Shown here in pieces: positions 11,334-20,453 of a stretch of 64,000 nucleotides of DNA. The first letter of the stretch is position 1. The number at the start of each line of letters is the position of its first letter. Origin of the DNA: Phlyctochytrium arcticum (taxonomy: Eukaryota > Chytridiomycota > Chytridiomycetes > Chytridiales > Chytridiaceae); NCBI GenBank assembly GCA_025602905.1, contig JAHLKI010000007.1:496001-560000 (forward strand). The letters run 5' to 3'. The translations under genes were made by a program, and so were the position numbers. The notes beneath the pieces are model-generated. The model searched no databases. It saw only the letters and a program-made list of their open reading frames with translations, and was not told the DNA's origin.

Positions 11334-13608
11334 TTAGCGACCGTAAATAACGATTGAGTTTCGCCTGAGCTCATCACCCCTGGGTGCTTCCGACGCACAG
11401 ACATCAATGGCGCGCGAGTGTGATGGGGTAGTAGTGGTCGAGGGGGAAGCGGGCGATGCGCTGTCGGGCGCGGCGGGAGGTGGGGGGACCGGGATGCCGC
11501 CTGGGATGAGGGAGACGAGGGGTACCCGACGCCGACGACGGCGACGGCGACGGGAGGATATAGAATGTCGTGAAGAATGTGGAATCTCGATGGGTTGAGA
11601 GGACATGTGTTCGATAGTGGGGGTAGGGGATGGGGGTGGGGTAGAGACGGACCGGCGGCGTGAGTGTGGATCGAGGTCGAGCGCACGCCGAGTCCGCGCT
11701 GCGTGAAGGTTTCGAGTCAGAAACAAGGGACGGTCATCATCCGACGAGGCAGAGGATGTAGCCGAGGCAACCGAACGCGCATCAGCGTTGTCATCGTTAT
11801 GCCCTTGACCGAAATTCGGCGGTGTCCTGGATGAAATCGTACAGCGTCTTGATATATTTTGAGCTTGAGTAACTTGATTGGGATTTGGACCTCGGGCCGG
11901 AAATTCCGTGGGGGGTCGGGGATAGTGAGAATGCGGAAATGCGATGGACTCATCCAAATCGGCAAAGTAACGGGGAACCGTCAACATAGCGCCGGTGCTA
12001 CGCCGCCGCAGCGCCGCTTCCGAATTGAATGATGATGACGGGGGAGATCGGAGGATAGTAGATGTGGGTGTGACGGGAGAGCAGACGTAAGAAGATGTAG
12101 ATACACTGGTTGGAGAAACGGGAATGCAGAGGGATTGTCTGCGACTGGAGAAACTGGTGAGTAACGGCGGGGGGCCTTCCATGGTGGTGGGTGGAAGCGT
12201 GGGAATCTGCTCAGAAGATAAAGGGGGTGGCGACAATTGCAGGCAAGGTATAAGTCGGGGAGAGAGTGTTGTCTGTATAGGAGGGAGGGCACTTCCGCAA
12301 TTTGACCTTTGATCTGGTGAAGCCGTGGAGAGGGAAATGTCCGCAGGTGAGGAGCTAGAGTCTGCGTGACCAAGATTTGCAGGGCAGGCTATAAGCTGTG
12401 CTGGTTCTTCCCAATGCACGCTGGGCATGGATGTGGATAGCACCATGGGCGGGAAAGTTGCATCTACTGACACGCTAGGAACTGCAGCTGCCTCGCCTAC
12501 ACCCACTGGCTGTATTTCAAATGGGGATGCCATCGCAGGTTCCGGTTGACTCGGCGGAGAGTAGGGTGGCGGTAAATCATTCGCCGTTCCGCCCCCTATC
12601 CGCAACTCCCGAACGACGGCCCATCGCATGATTTTTCGTCGCTCCTTCAACAATTTGATTTTGAATTCTTTAAATCTGCTCTCTACCAGCATCATCTCCC
12701 GCCGGCCAGCGGGACCACTCCCTGATCCTTCCTCGCGTCGCTCCCCCAATGCTCCCAACCGGGAAGCCATAGCCCATAACGCACGTTTCAATCGATCCTC
12801 TTCCGGGAAATCAGCGGCCGCATCTGCAAATACGCGGTCATAAAGAGCATCCAGACGTTCCCGAATATGAAGGAGCTTCCGAAAGTCAGTCTGAGAAGAA
12901 TGGAGTTCCTGCTGAACAGTCTCGAGCTGATTTTGCAAGTTTTGAACCTTTGATCGGGCACATTCCTCTTCCAGCCGGAGGAGCTCCATAGACTGGCGGC
13001 GATTTTTGGGGACGATGATGGCGTTGGCCACAAACATTTGCTCTTGGCGCCTATGAGTGATAACAATAAGCAATTTCCCCACCTTGTATAGGTTGATTAT
13101 TTCTTACCGCTTCTCCCTCAGGTAATCCGCCTCGTTGGTCGCACCCCGGATCTCTCCCAGAATATGATCCATCTTCTTTTCCAGATTCCGCATCAAAGTC
13201 TCTGAAGGTTCCAGCTCGTTTTCTTGCTCTTCTAGTCTGACGTATTCAGAGACGGCCTCTTTCAGACGGGCGGCGACACCCAGGGATACATGGTCGTCAT
13301 CATCATCGTGCGACAAATATCCGGATGGCAGTGATATCGTGAGTGGGGATGTAGAGAGAAGAGCTATTGGCAAGTCATCTTCTTCGGCGGGTGTTGCCAC
13401 TTGCGGATGCTGGGAGATTTGAGAAGCACAGTGTATCGTTGATCGGCGGCGGCAGTCGGGGGTTGGGCTGGCTATAGAAGTTTGATGACATTTAGACTAT
13501 GGCTCAGTGGGGGTAGGTGGGGGACCCACGGTAGCGAGACCCTGGTGAATTAGACTTACGTATATAACGACTCTTTTCTCGGATGAACGCAGCTCGAGCT
13601 ACGGTCAT
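11334..13608 (-). CDS. Coiled-coil protein with long disordered Ser/Pro-rich tail
   Basis: Three exons, 13608-13560, 13471-13108 and 13050-11334, join in phase. The start is the ATG at 13608; the open frame continues upstream of 13400 without an ATG until this exon is added. Residues about 60-260 form a coiled coil (KRRQEQMFVANAIIV, then LQNQLETVQQELHSSQTDFR) containing RERLDALYDRVFADA and DFPEEDRLKRALW, a block I associate with uncharacterised fungal coiled-coil proteins. After it comes a PY motif (LPPPYSP), which could bind WW-domain ubiquitin ligases of the Rsp5 type. The tail of more than 400 residues is Ser/Pro/Thr-rich, with a run of ten arginines encoded by an imperfect CGN/CGA repeat at about 11526-11556. 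The function is not known to me. The gene overlaps nothing; its 3' end is about 285 bp from the SHOC1-like gene's ATG. Confidence 0.75.
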
Positions 13609-15348
13609 GTCCACAATGACTCTCTCTTTCCAAGTGTTTTGGCCTAATTTTTGAAGAACTGCCCCAACAACGCAATGGCGCGGACTTTGAAGTGGCTATC
13701 CTCCAATTGCATGCGGAACCCCGAGGAAAACAGCTGCTAGTACCCTGGGTTCAGATATTACTGGCGTTACGGGTAGTTTGTCGGGACTTAGTAAGTCAAT
13801 TCGCAAGGAAGGGCCCTAGGTCTTGAGAATTTGCGCAATTTGTTTTTATGGAAAATCGCTGCCTGCCGCTCCTCCACACTTTTTGTCAAACGCTCGCCTG
13901 CCTGCTGACCTCGGAGCTCTCTCCGACTTTTTATGAAACAACTTTCTCGCTGTGGAGATTCCCTGGGAGATTTGCTTGCTGGAGAAGGACTTTTTCGGGA
14001 CTGCTTCTGCTTAAATACTTTCCGACATTTTCTTGGGAAACTTCCTATCGGAAAAACCTTCTGGTTGAACTTACGTCAACAAACTCACGCGACGAGTCGC
14101 CGCCGACGGACGTCCTTCTCGTCCTTCCGGCTGAAACGGCCATCCTGTCCTGGCAATTTGCTCAAGATCCCTGGCAATTGTCCAGGGGTCCCAGAAGGTC
14201 CCGCTCCGACTTTGTAGATTCCAGCGGACCCCTCCAGGAACCCCTTACTAAATTCAACTCCGCCCACGTTGGAGTGGTTTGGGTGAACAAGCGATGGAAG
14301 GAACGGCCTCTCCGACAACAAGATATATACCAAATGATCTTCCTGTATCGATGGAGACCAGGATGGGGACTTCTCACGACGTACCCACTAATCCTTGGAA
14401 AGATTCCCTTGTCCTCGACTCATAACATATGGATCAAGTGATGAAGGGTTCTAGAATTGTAGGTGGAACTCTGAGATTTGGGCATAAAGTCCATCGTAAC
14501 ATTTTGAACGCCTCGATGGCCGACTTCTCCTGGATAATGCAGGCCTCATGCAGGTTTGGGGCCCTGACGATGCTTCATCGTCGGACTAATGATCCCATAT
14601 AGCCACTGACGCCGTCCCTTAAACGAGCATCCTTTCTCCAGCTCGTGCCCCAAAAATGAAGGTCAAGATTGACCGTCATTGCCAAGTCCGGACCAGTATG
14701 AATGGCTTATAACGTTCCCAGTCCTTGGAGATGACACGGAAAGATTTGTCGCCAGGGTTTTTGAATGAATGTTGGGATCATCACGCAATAAACATTTTGT
14801 ATTGAGTTGTCGCAAATCAAGCAAGGTTGGATACAATCTGCCTTGGTTTAGCGGTATCAAATGTACCCGCTCTGGGCCCTGGGTAAGCAGCTGTATTAGT
14901 ATACCGGTGAGATTTGACCCATCAGTGATCTCAACACGGACATAATAAGTGCACACACCACTGCTGCATGAGCACCTGGAGTGCCCATGCCTTTGCTCTG
15001 TGGTTGGCGACTGGGACACGGGGTTTAGTAGGTGAGGTATTTGGTCTGCACAATATACCTCCCAACAAATCTGCTGTCGTTCCTGAATTGTAAACTTACC
15101 CGACTCTCAGAACATGTTCTTGCATTCGCTTCCCTTGGCTGAACTTGGCAAAAGGCTTGGAACTCCTGAATTTACCTGGGCAGACCCGTGGGAATGTTTG
15201 GCATCAACCCAGAATTAGGGATCACGTGCCGGTGGCACAGGCATGCGCAAGTTGCCATCCCAATTCCAAGTTGACCAACGGATGGGCCTGAATTCTCGCA
15301 GACAAAGACTTTCCCAAAGCCAATTAACTCCCCAATTACACCGTCACA
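13609..15348 (+). other. Gene-poor tract of 1.7 kb with one long ORF of doubtful status
   Basis: This is the longest interval without a supported gene. A plus-strand ORF with a genuine ATG runs 13848-14441 (197 codons), but its translation is dominated by Leu, Trp, Arg and Ser without a recognisable domain, and other frames on both strands are also open across it. The stretch 13920-14080 repeats short motifs of the type TTTTTCGGG, GGAAACTTCC and TCCGAC. A perfect 7-bp hairpin with a 3-base loop lies at 14566-14582 (GACGATG/CATCGTC). The interval must hold the promoters of the coiled-coil gene (-) and uL24m (+). It might also hold a fast-evolving gene, a decayed mobile element or a non-coding RNA; none is established. 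Confidence 0.4.
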
Positions 15349-16082
15349 ATGCCCAAGCCAAAGATGCGAGGAGCCAACTTTATGAAGCCCAAGCGGCCAA
15401 AGATTGCCGAGGCCGATCGAATCAAGACGTGGAAGATTTTTCCTGGAGACCGGGTACGGCATGCAATTCACCAAACGTTGAACCACATGGGATACTGACA
15501 GATCTTTTATAGGTGGAAGTCATCAATGCGTTTCCCGCAGGTGCCCCAGAGTATATGCTCAAAGATGTCGGCAAGCAAGGAAAAGTTCTCTCAGTGATCA
15601 AAGACATGAATGCTGTCGTAGTGGAAGGTCTCCGCATGGTCCACAAACACATCAAGCCAAATCCAGAGTACCCACAAGGAACCAAGATCCGAAAGGAAAT
15701 GCCAATACCCTACTCGCATGTCAGGCTCGTTGATCCAGCTACAGGGTAAGTCGTTGGAATAGAGCAACTCAAGGCTGTTGTATAATTTACTTATTTCTTG
15801 ATTAGGGTCCCCCACAAAGTTAAATTGATCTCCACCCGAAACCCCATCACTCAACGACAAGCTTTTACCCGTGTCTCACTTTTGGACAACCGAACCATGA
15901 TTCCTGCTCCTGAAGAAAAAGATCCATTCGATGACAAGAAGGAAGGTGCCCTTGACACGACAAAAGACGTGGTCGCCAAGCAAACATTCCAACTCAACAT
16001 CACACAGTGTCCATTCCCATCAGCTTTTATGAACGAGCTGGAACGAATGCGGCGGAAGAATCGCGAGAGTCAAGCACTGTAA
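15349..16082 (+). CDS. Mitochondrial large ribosomal subunit protein uL24m
   Basis: Exons 15349-15453, 15513-15745 and 15806-16082 join in phase. The KOW/uL24 core is clear: IKTWKIFPGDRVEVI, GKQGKVLSVIKDMNAVVVEG, MVHKHIKP and PIPYSHVRLVDP, followed by the mitochondrial-type C-terminal extension (LLDNRTMIPAPE, then a charged tail ending RRKNRESQAL). uL24 is an assembly-initiating protein of the large subunit, here of the mitoribosome (MRPL40 in yeast). The N-terminus is short and very basic (MPKPKMRG..MKPKRPK), which could act as the import signal. Length of about 205 residues fits fungal uL24m. The gene is convergent with the PPCDC gene, the two stops being 130 bp apart. Confidence 0.93.
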
Positions 16083-16211
16083 AGGGGCATGTTTATATAA
16101 TTTATATTTCACATTTGGTACTGGTTCAACTATTACACATTTCATTTCGAAGCACTTGCTACTGGGTATCTATCCTTTATAGTGGGAGGAAGGAGGAGAG
16201 AGCATGCTGCA

Positions 16212-17197
16212 TCATGCTCCAGATTCCAAAATATCATGCACAGCACGGGCAATATGCGCCGGCTCGGCCATTGCTCCAATCCCTAGATAACAGCACCATT
16301 AGCATTTTTAAGCAAGCTGTGTCACAAAGAATGGAAATACCTGTATCCCCACATGCCAGCGTCTTTGATATTGGTGGAACGACGTGATATTTGAGCACGT
16401 CTGTCAACACTTGTAGATGCTTTGTTGTAAAAGGATGTTCCCACATGTGGGTGTTCATTGCGGGACATATGACAGCCGGTTTGGATACGTCCCAGGCGCG
16501 AAGAATGCATGTCTACATCAAGGAAATTGTCAGAATTCGGTAAGGTAGAGTCAGGGTTGAATGATCAATACCAGAAGGTTATCGCAGAGCCCATTGGCGA
16601 GCTTGGCAAGCGTGTTGGCATCAAGAGGGGCTATAACAACTAAATCGGCCCAGTTACGAAGCTAAGTAGTTCTCAATCAGCTTCTTGTTCTTCCAGTATG
16701 TCCATATTGCACAGATCTTACCTCGATGTGCAATACTGGATCTGATATCCGTTTCCAGCTCTGAATGTTTGTCTTTAAATTCCAACCGCATCGTACCAAT
16801 TGAAAGGGCATTATTACCTTCCACTCATCCGCATCTGTAATGACTTCCACTGGGGAAACGGCAGATGCTTTGAAAAAGTGCAGTGCATTTTGGGTCGACA
16901 CAATCTTGATATCGATTTCGTCCTGTGAACATTGAAATTTGGAATAAACAAATGGTAAAGAGTTAGGATTTCATCAATAAAAGAGTATCTGCTCCAGAGC
17001 CCTTGTTTCCTCGGAAGTCATAGATGGGTTTTGCCCTCACCTTAAGACACTTTTGGGAAGACAGGGCTGCGTTTTCCCAGGGTACCCACCTTGTACGTTT
17101 CCCGCAACGAAGTCACTAGATTTGGAATCTTGATGCTTGCTACGCTCCCGGTAGCCCCAATGAGGATCCGACGGGGCCGGAGAGTGGTGGATGACAT
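16212..17197 (-). CDS. Phosphopantothenoylcysteine decarboxylase (coenzyme A synthesis)
   Basis: Flavoprotein of the HFCD family that decarboxylates 4'-phosphopantothenoylcysteine to 4'-phosphopantetheine, the third step of CoA synthesis. Six exons: 17197-17090, 16922-16818, 16760-16722, 16661-16572, 16512-16341 and 16282-16212. The N-terminus has the Rossmann-like FMN fold (RILIGATGSVASIKIPNLV). Further on are LHIELRNWADLVVIAPLDAN (Asn of the active site) and LANGLCDNLL, then CPAMNTHMWEHP, the PXMNXXMW signature of PPC decarboxylases. The end is GIGAMAEPAHIARAV. At about 195 residues it is the monofunctional size, not the long acidic-tailed Hal3/Vhs3 form of Saccharomyces. Every intron is phase-consistent. 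The overlapping 108-codon frame at 17037-17363 is not the start. Confidence 0.95.
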
Positions 17198-17426
17198 GTT
17201 TTGGTATTTGGGATTGAAAGCAATTTGCCTTGCCGGTTGGTAATAAAGTTCGCAGGAAGTCGTAGTACGCGGATGACACTTTGTTTGTATTTGGCAGAAT
17301 GATCTGGATGTCAGTGCTTACGAAATGCGCGATGCGCGTTGTGACTTTGGCAACTTTTGCCATACGAACTCAGGATAATATTCTGAGCTTTCCACGCAAC
17401 TTACTTTAACCACCAGCAAGTTCATC

Positions 17427-18062
17427 ATGGTAATAACTCGTACACATTCAGCCTTGTCTTAGATAATTGAGCAGTAATAACATTTGTCTCTCTCCAGTCT
17501 GCCCGGGCTCAAAAGAAGAAGAAGCGTGCCGTGCGCCAAAACTCCAATGTCTTTGCCATGTTTGATCAGAAGCAGATTGCCGAATTCAAAGAAGCATTCT
17601 CCATGATTGATCACGACTCGGACGGTTTCATTGACAAGGAGGATTTGAAAGACATGCTCGCTTCTTTAGGTACGCGTCGCAAGTGGTGAATGTAATTGGT
17701 AAAAGCATTTACTCACCCCGCCATTTTCGACCCTGTCAGGTCAACAGCCGACCGACGAGTACATTGACGACATGATTTCTGAAGCGCCCGGCAGTATCAA
17801 CTTTACCATGTTTTTGACTTTGTTGGGCGAAAAGATGTCTGGCACGGACCCCGAGCACGAAATCATCCAGGCCTTTGAATGCTTTGATGATGCCAAGACG
17901 GGAATGATCAATGGCGATGTGCTGCGTGAATACATGACTTCTATGGGCGATCGCTTCACGGATGAAGAGGTGGACGTTATGTTCAAAGGGGCACCAGTGG
18001 GAGCAAAGGGAGAGTTTAATTATCGGGAGTGGACAAGGGTTCTCAAGCATGGAGAGGCTTGA
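17427..18062 (+). CDS. Myosin regulatory light chain (EF-hand)
   Basis: Three exons: 17427-17429, 17498-17669 and 17740-18062. The first holds only the initiator ATG, followed directly by GTAATAAC..CCAG. The product (about 165 residues) starts [20 protein letters not shown]. It contains a complete first EF-hand loop ([12 protein letters not shown]), while the later hands have lost some ligands ([25 protein letters not shown]). This is the pattern of type-II myosin regulatory light chains. The basic stretch before NSNVFAMF matches the myosin light-chain kinase site of animal RLCs (TSNVFAMF), with the phosphorylatable Ser kept. The protein binds the IQ motif of the myosin II heavy chain and works in the cytokinetic ring. 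I prefer RLC to calmodulin or essential light chain because of this N-terminus. Confidence 0.93.
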
Positions 18063-18708
18063 GATCGGATCTGAGAGCTGTGGGCTGGCCAGTCATCTTA
18101 CCGTTTGTCGACAGTATTCCAAAGGACGCGCAAGGACAGTATAGCAGATGATCACAAGTTGCTTGTTTTTTTTTTGGCAGCGTGATTGACTGAATTTGTA
18201 TCGCTTAAACGCAATGTTTGTATCGATTAAAGACACTGTCTGTTTGATTGGATTTTTTGGCCGTCCTACAATTTTCAAGCTTCCACACTAATTCACGCAC
18301 AGATGGTATGGTAACTCTCTTCATCGCTCCTGACTAGTCAATAGTAATACGGGAGTTGCACAAAATCAGGTGTGAGAAGAGAGCGACTTTGTATGATCCA
18401 GGGATAAATCCAGGGACTGTCAAAATCTGCTCAAATTTCCAGCGCAGTCGAAATCGCAAGCGTCATCACCAAAACTTCGAGACCTCCGCGGAATAGTGAA
18501 TTCACACCTATATAGAAAGAGCCTCCTGGTTTATTTACTTCTATTACTTCTGCATACATCCCATATTAACAGTTCCCTGTAAACGGTGAACCTCTTGTGG
18601 TGGTCCAACTCTCAAAGCCGATCTCCAACTACATTCTGCGTGGCTGTTGTTGTCGATCGCGATCACCAACTCGTTTTCTCAGGACTTTCGGCCGTATATT
18701 TAGTCAAC
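18063..18708 (+). other. Intergenic interval between the light-chain gene and ATG15
   Basis: 646 bp hold the 3' end of the light-chain transcript (T-run at about 18168-18177) and the promoter/leader of ATG15. Overlapping frames at 18586-18720 extend upstream of the ATG15 methionine but without a signal-peptide start. I see no gene, repeat or RNA here. Confidence 0.5.
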
Positions 18709-20352
18709 ATGCTTCTTCGCAAGGTCCTCAGTCTCTTGCTGATCTCACCCATCCTCTGCCATGCATCTCACAACCCCTCATCCGACAAACCCATCAATTT
18801 CCGTCTCGCTCACATATTCGAACATGGCTACAACCCACTCACATCACAAACCTATCTCCGAACCGCGTCTGCCCCAGAATCAATAGCATCCCAAACATAC
18901 CAGCTACGGGTAAAGGATCGGAATGTCAAAAACTGGAGTGAAGCAAGGGGCAAGGAGTTTGAGGGGCTGGAGAGTGTCACTGAGCGACCTATCTTGGTTC
19001 CGGATGAGACGGACGCAGAGACGGTTTTAACGCTGGGGCGGATGACTGCAAATGCATACCGTGAGCCGGTAGGGTACCATGTAGCAGCCTTGCAAGATTC
19101 TTGGGCACTTACATTGCAGAATGTAGGATGATCCAACCTGGATTAATATCCCCGGCTGGAATCAGGTATTTCTCGTGCTTTCATTTGATTGAACGGAATA
19201 CTTATGCAACCTCGCTAGACCGTGCGTTGGAGAGGAGAGGGCCGTAGCCTGGCTGCATATGTGTTCCTGGCGCAAGAAGAGGAAATTCTCGTCATTGTAC
19301 TAAAGGGTACCACCTTGGAAATGCCCATCGGGGGTGGCCCCACCAGCCACGATCGTTTCAATGTAAGCGACAGTCTCTGATTCCGGGCGCGACAAAGTTC
19401 CTAATGTGCGAGTGTCTTTAGGATAACATCATGTTTTCGTGTTGCTGCGCCAAAGCTGGATGGAGTTGGAAACCAATCTGCGACTGTCCTACTGCAGCAA
19501 AGGAATGTGACCATGCTTGCTGGGTCAAGAACTCAAATTTTGAAGGGTGCGCATTGCTCTGAGCATGAATCAGATATTCTATCATTCGCTTACTCCTATT
19601 GCAGGTCATATTATAATCTCGCACAAACAATGTACCTAGCCATTAAGGAATGGTTCGCGGCTCGTACAAGTATATGGCTAGCTGGCCACTCTCTAGGCGG
19701 TGCACTTGCCTCCCTTATCGCTCTCACAAACGATCTTCCCGCTTTTGCATACGAGGCCCCTGGAGACTTATTTTTTGCGACCCGCCTTGGTTTGCTTCCG
19801 TCACTTCCACCCGTCGATGTTCCTGGGGAGGAGCCGGGCAAGGGGGATAAAGTTCGCCGGGATTACACCAAGTTCTTGGAGACTCTGCCTATTTACCATT
19901 TTGGCAATAATGGCGATCCCATCTTCTTGGGACAATGCACTGGGCCTACGAGTTCGTGCTGGTGGTTCACATATGCATTGGAAACTGCCTGCCATATCGG
20001 TTACGAATGTATGTTCTCACATCATCTCCTTCATATTTCACTTTTTTTTGTTTATTTTTCCCACGCAGGTGTATACGATCTCGATAGTCCCCCAGAGCTT
20101 ACAAAAACATCAAAGCCCGTCATTCAGGATCTCTCTGGTTCGCATGACTCTGGCCCCCGTGTGCTTCATCATGAGATTTTGAGCTCTACACAATCATCGC
20201 ATCGTGACTCCACATTGGCGCAACTGAGTGTAAAGCATCACACAATCGACTTTGTTATTACGAACCTACTAGAAGTTCGAAAAAAGGTGCCCGAGTGTAA
20301 AGTCACCAAAGACTGCTTGGCCAGCGAGTGTAAGGAGTGGGCATTTAATTAA
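18709..20352 (+). CDS. ATG15: ATG15-type vacuolar lipase (autophagic body phospholipase)
   Basis: Class-3 lipase that enters the vacuole by the MVB route and breaks down the membranes of autophagic bodies. Six exons: 18709-19068, 19127-19165, 19219-19362, 19422-19546, 19605-20008 and 20069-20352. The N-terminus is a hydrophobic signal anchor (LLRKVLSLLLISPILCHA). Family blocks appear in order: LTLGRMTANAY, DDPTWINIPGWNQ, VIVLKGTT, DNIMFSCCCAKAGWSWKP, ICDCPTAAKECDHACW, the nucleophile elbow GHSLGG, AFAYEAPGD, and YHFGNNGDPIFLGQC plus CHIGYEC. The catalytic Ser is in GHSLGG and the Asp/His candidates lie in GDPIF and the KHHTIDFVI tail. The start was chosen because the signal sequence begins there; the open frame continues upstream as leader. 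The ATG8-conjugation gene ATG12 lies about 8 kb away, with no sign that the two are linked. Confidence 0.95.
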
Positions 20353-20453
20353 TTGTCGACTGGGCCTTGCCAAATCCGCCCGTATGCTGGCAAACTCTCA
20401 TCATCTGTATCTATTTTCTGTATTTACATTTCCGGTATACCTCCAAAATTTGA

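Noticed and set aside
11407..11598. Plus-strand ORF rich in Gly/Arg over the CGN repeat
   Set aside because: It is antisense to the arginine-rich tail of the coiled-coil protein; no separate evidence.
14433..14580. Possible box C/D snoRNA (GTGATGA at about 14439, CTGA at about 14470 and 14564)
   Set aside because: Motif spacing is irregular, there is no terminal stem, and such short words occur by chance.
17037..17363. Reverse-strand ORF upstream of PPCDC
   Set aside because: It overlaps exon 1 of PPCDC in another frame. The flavoprotein start at 17197 explains the region.
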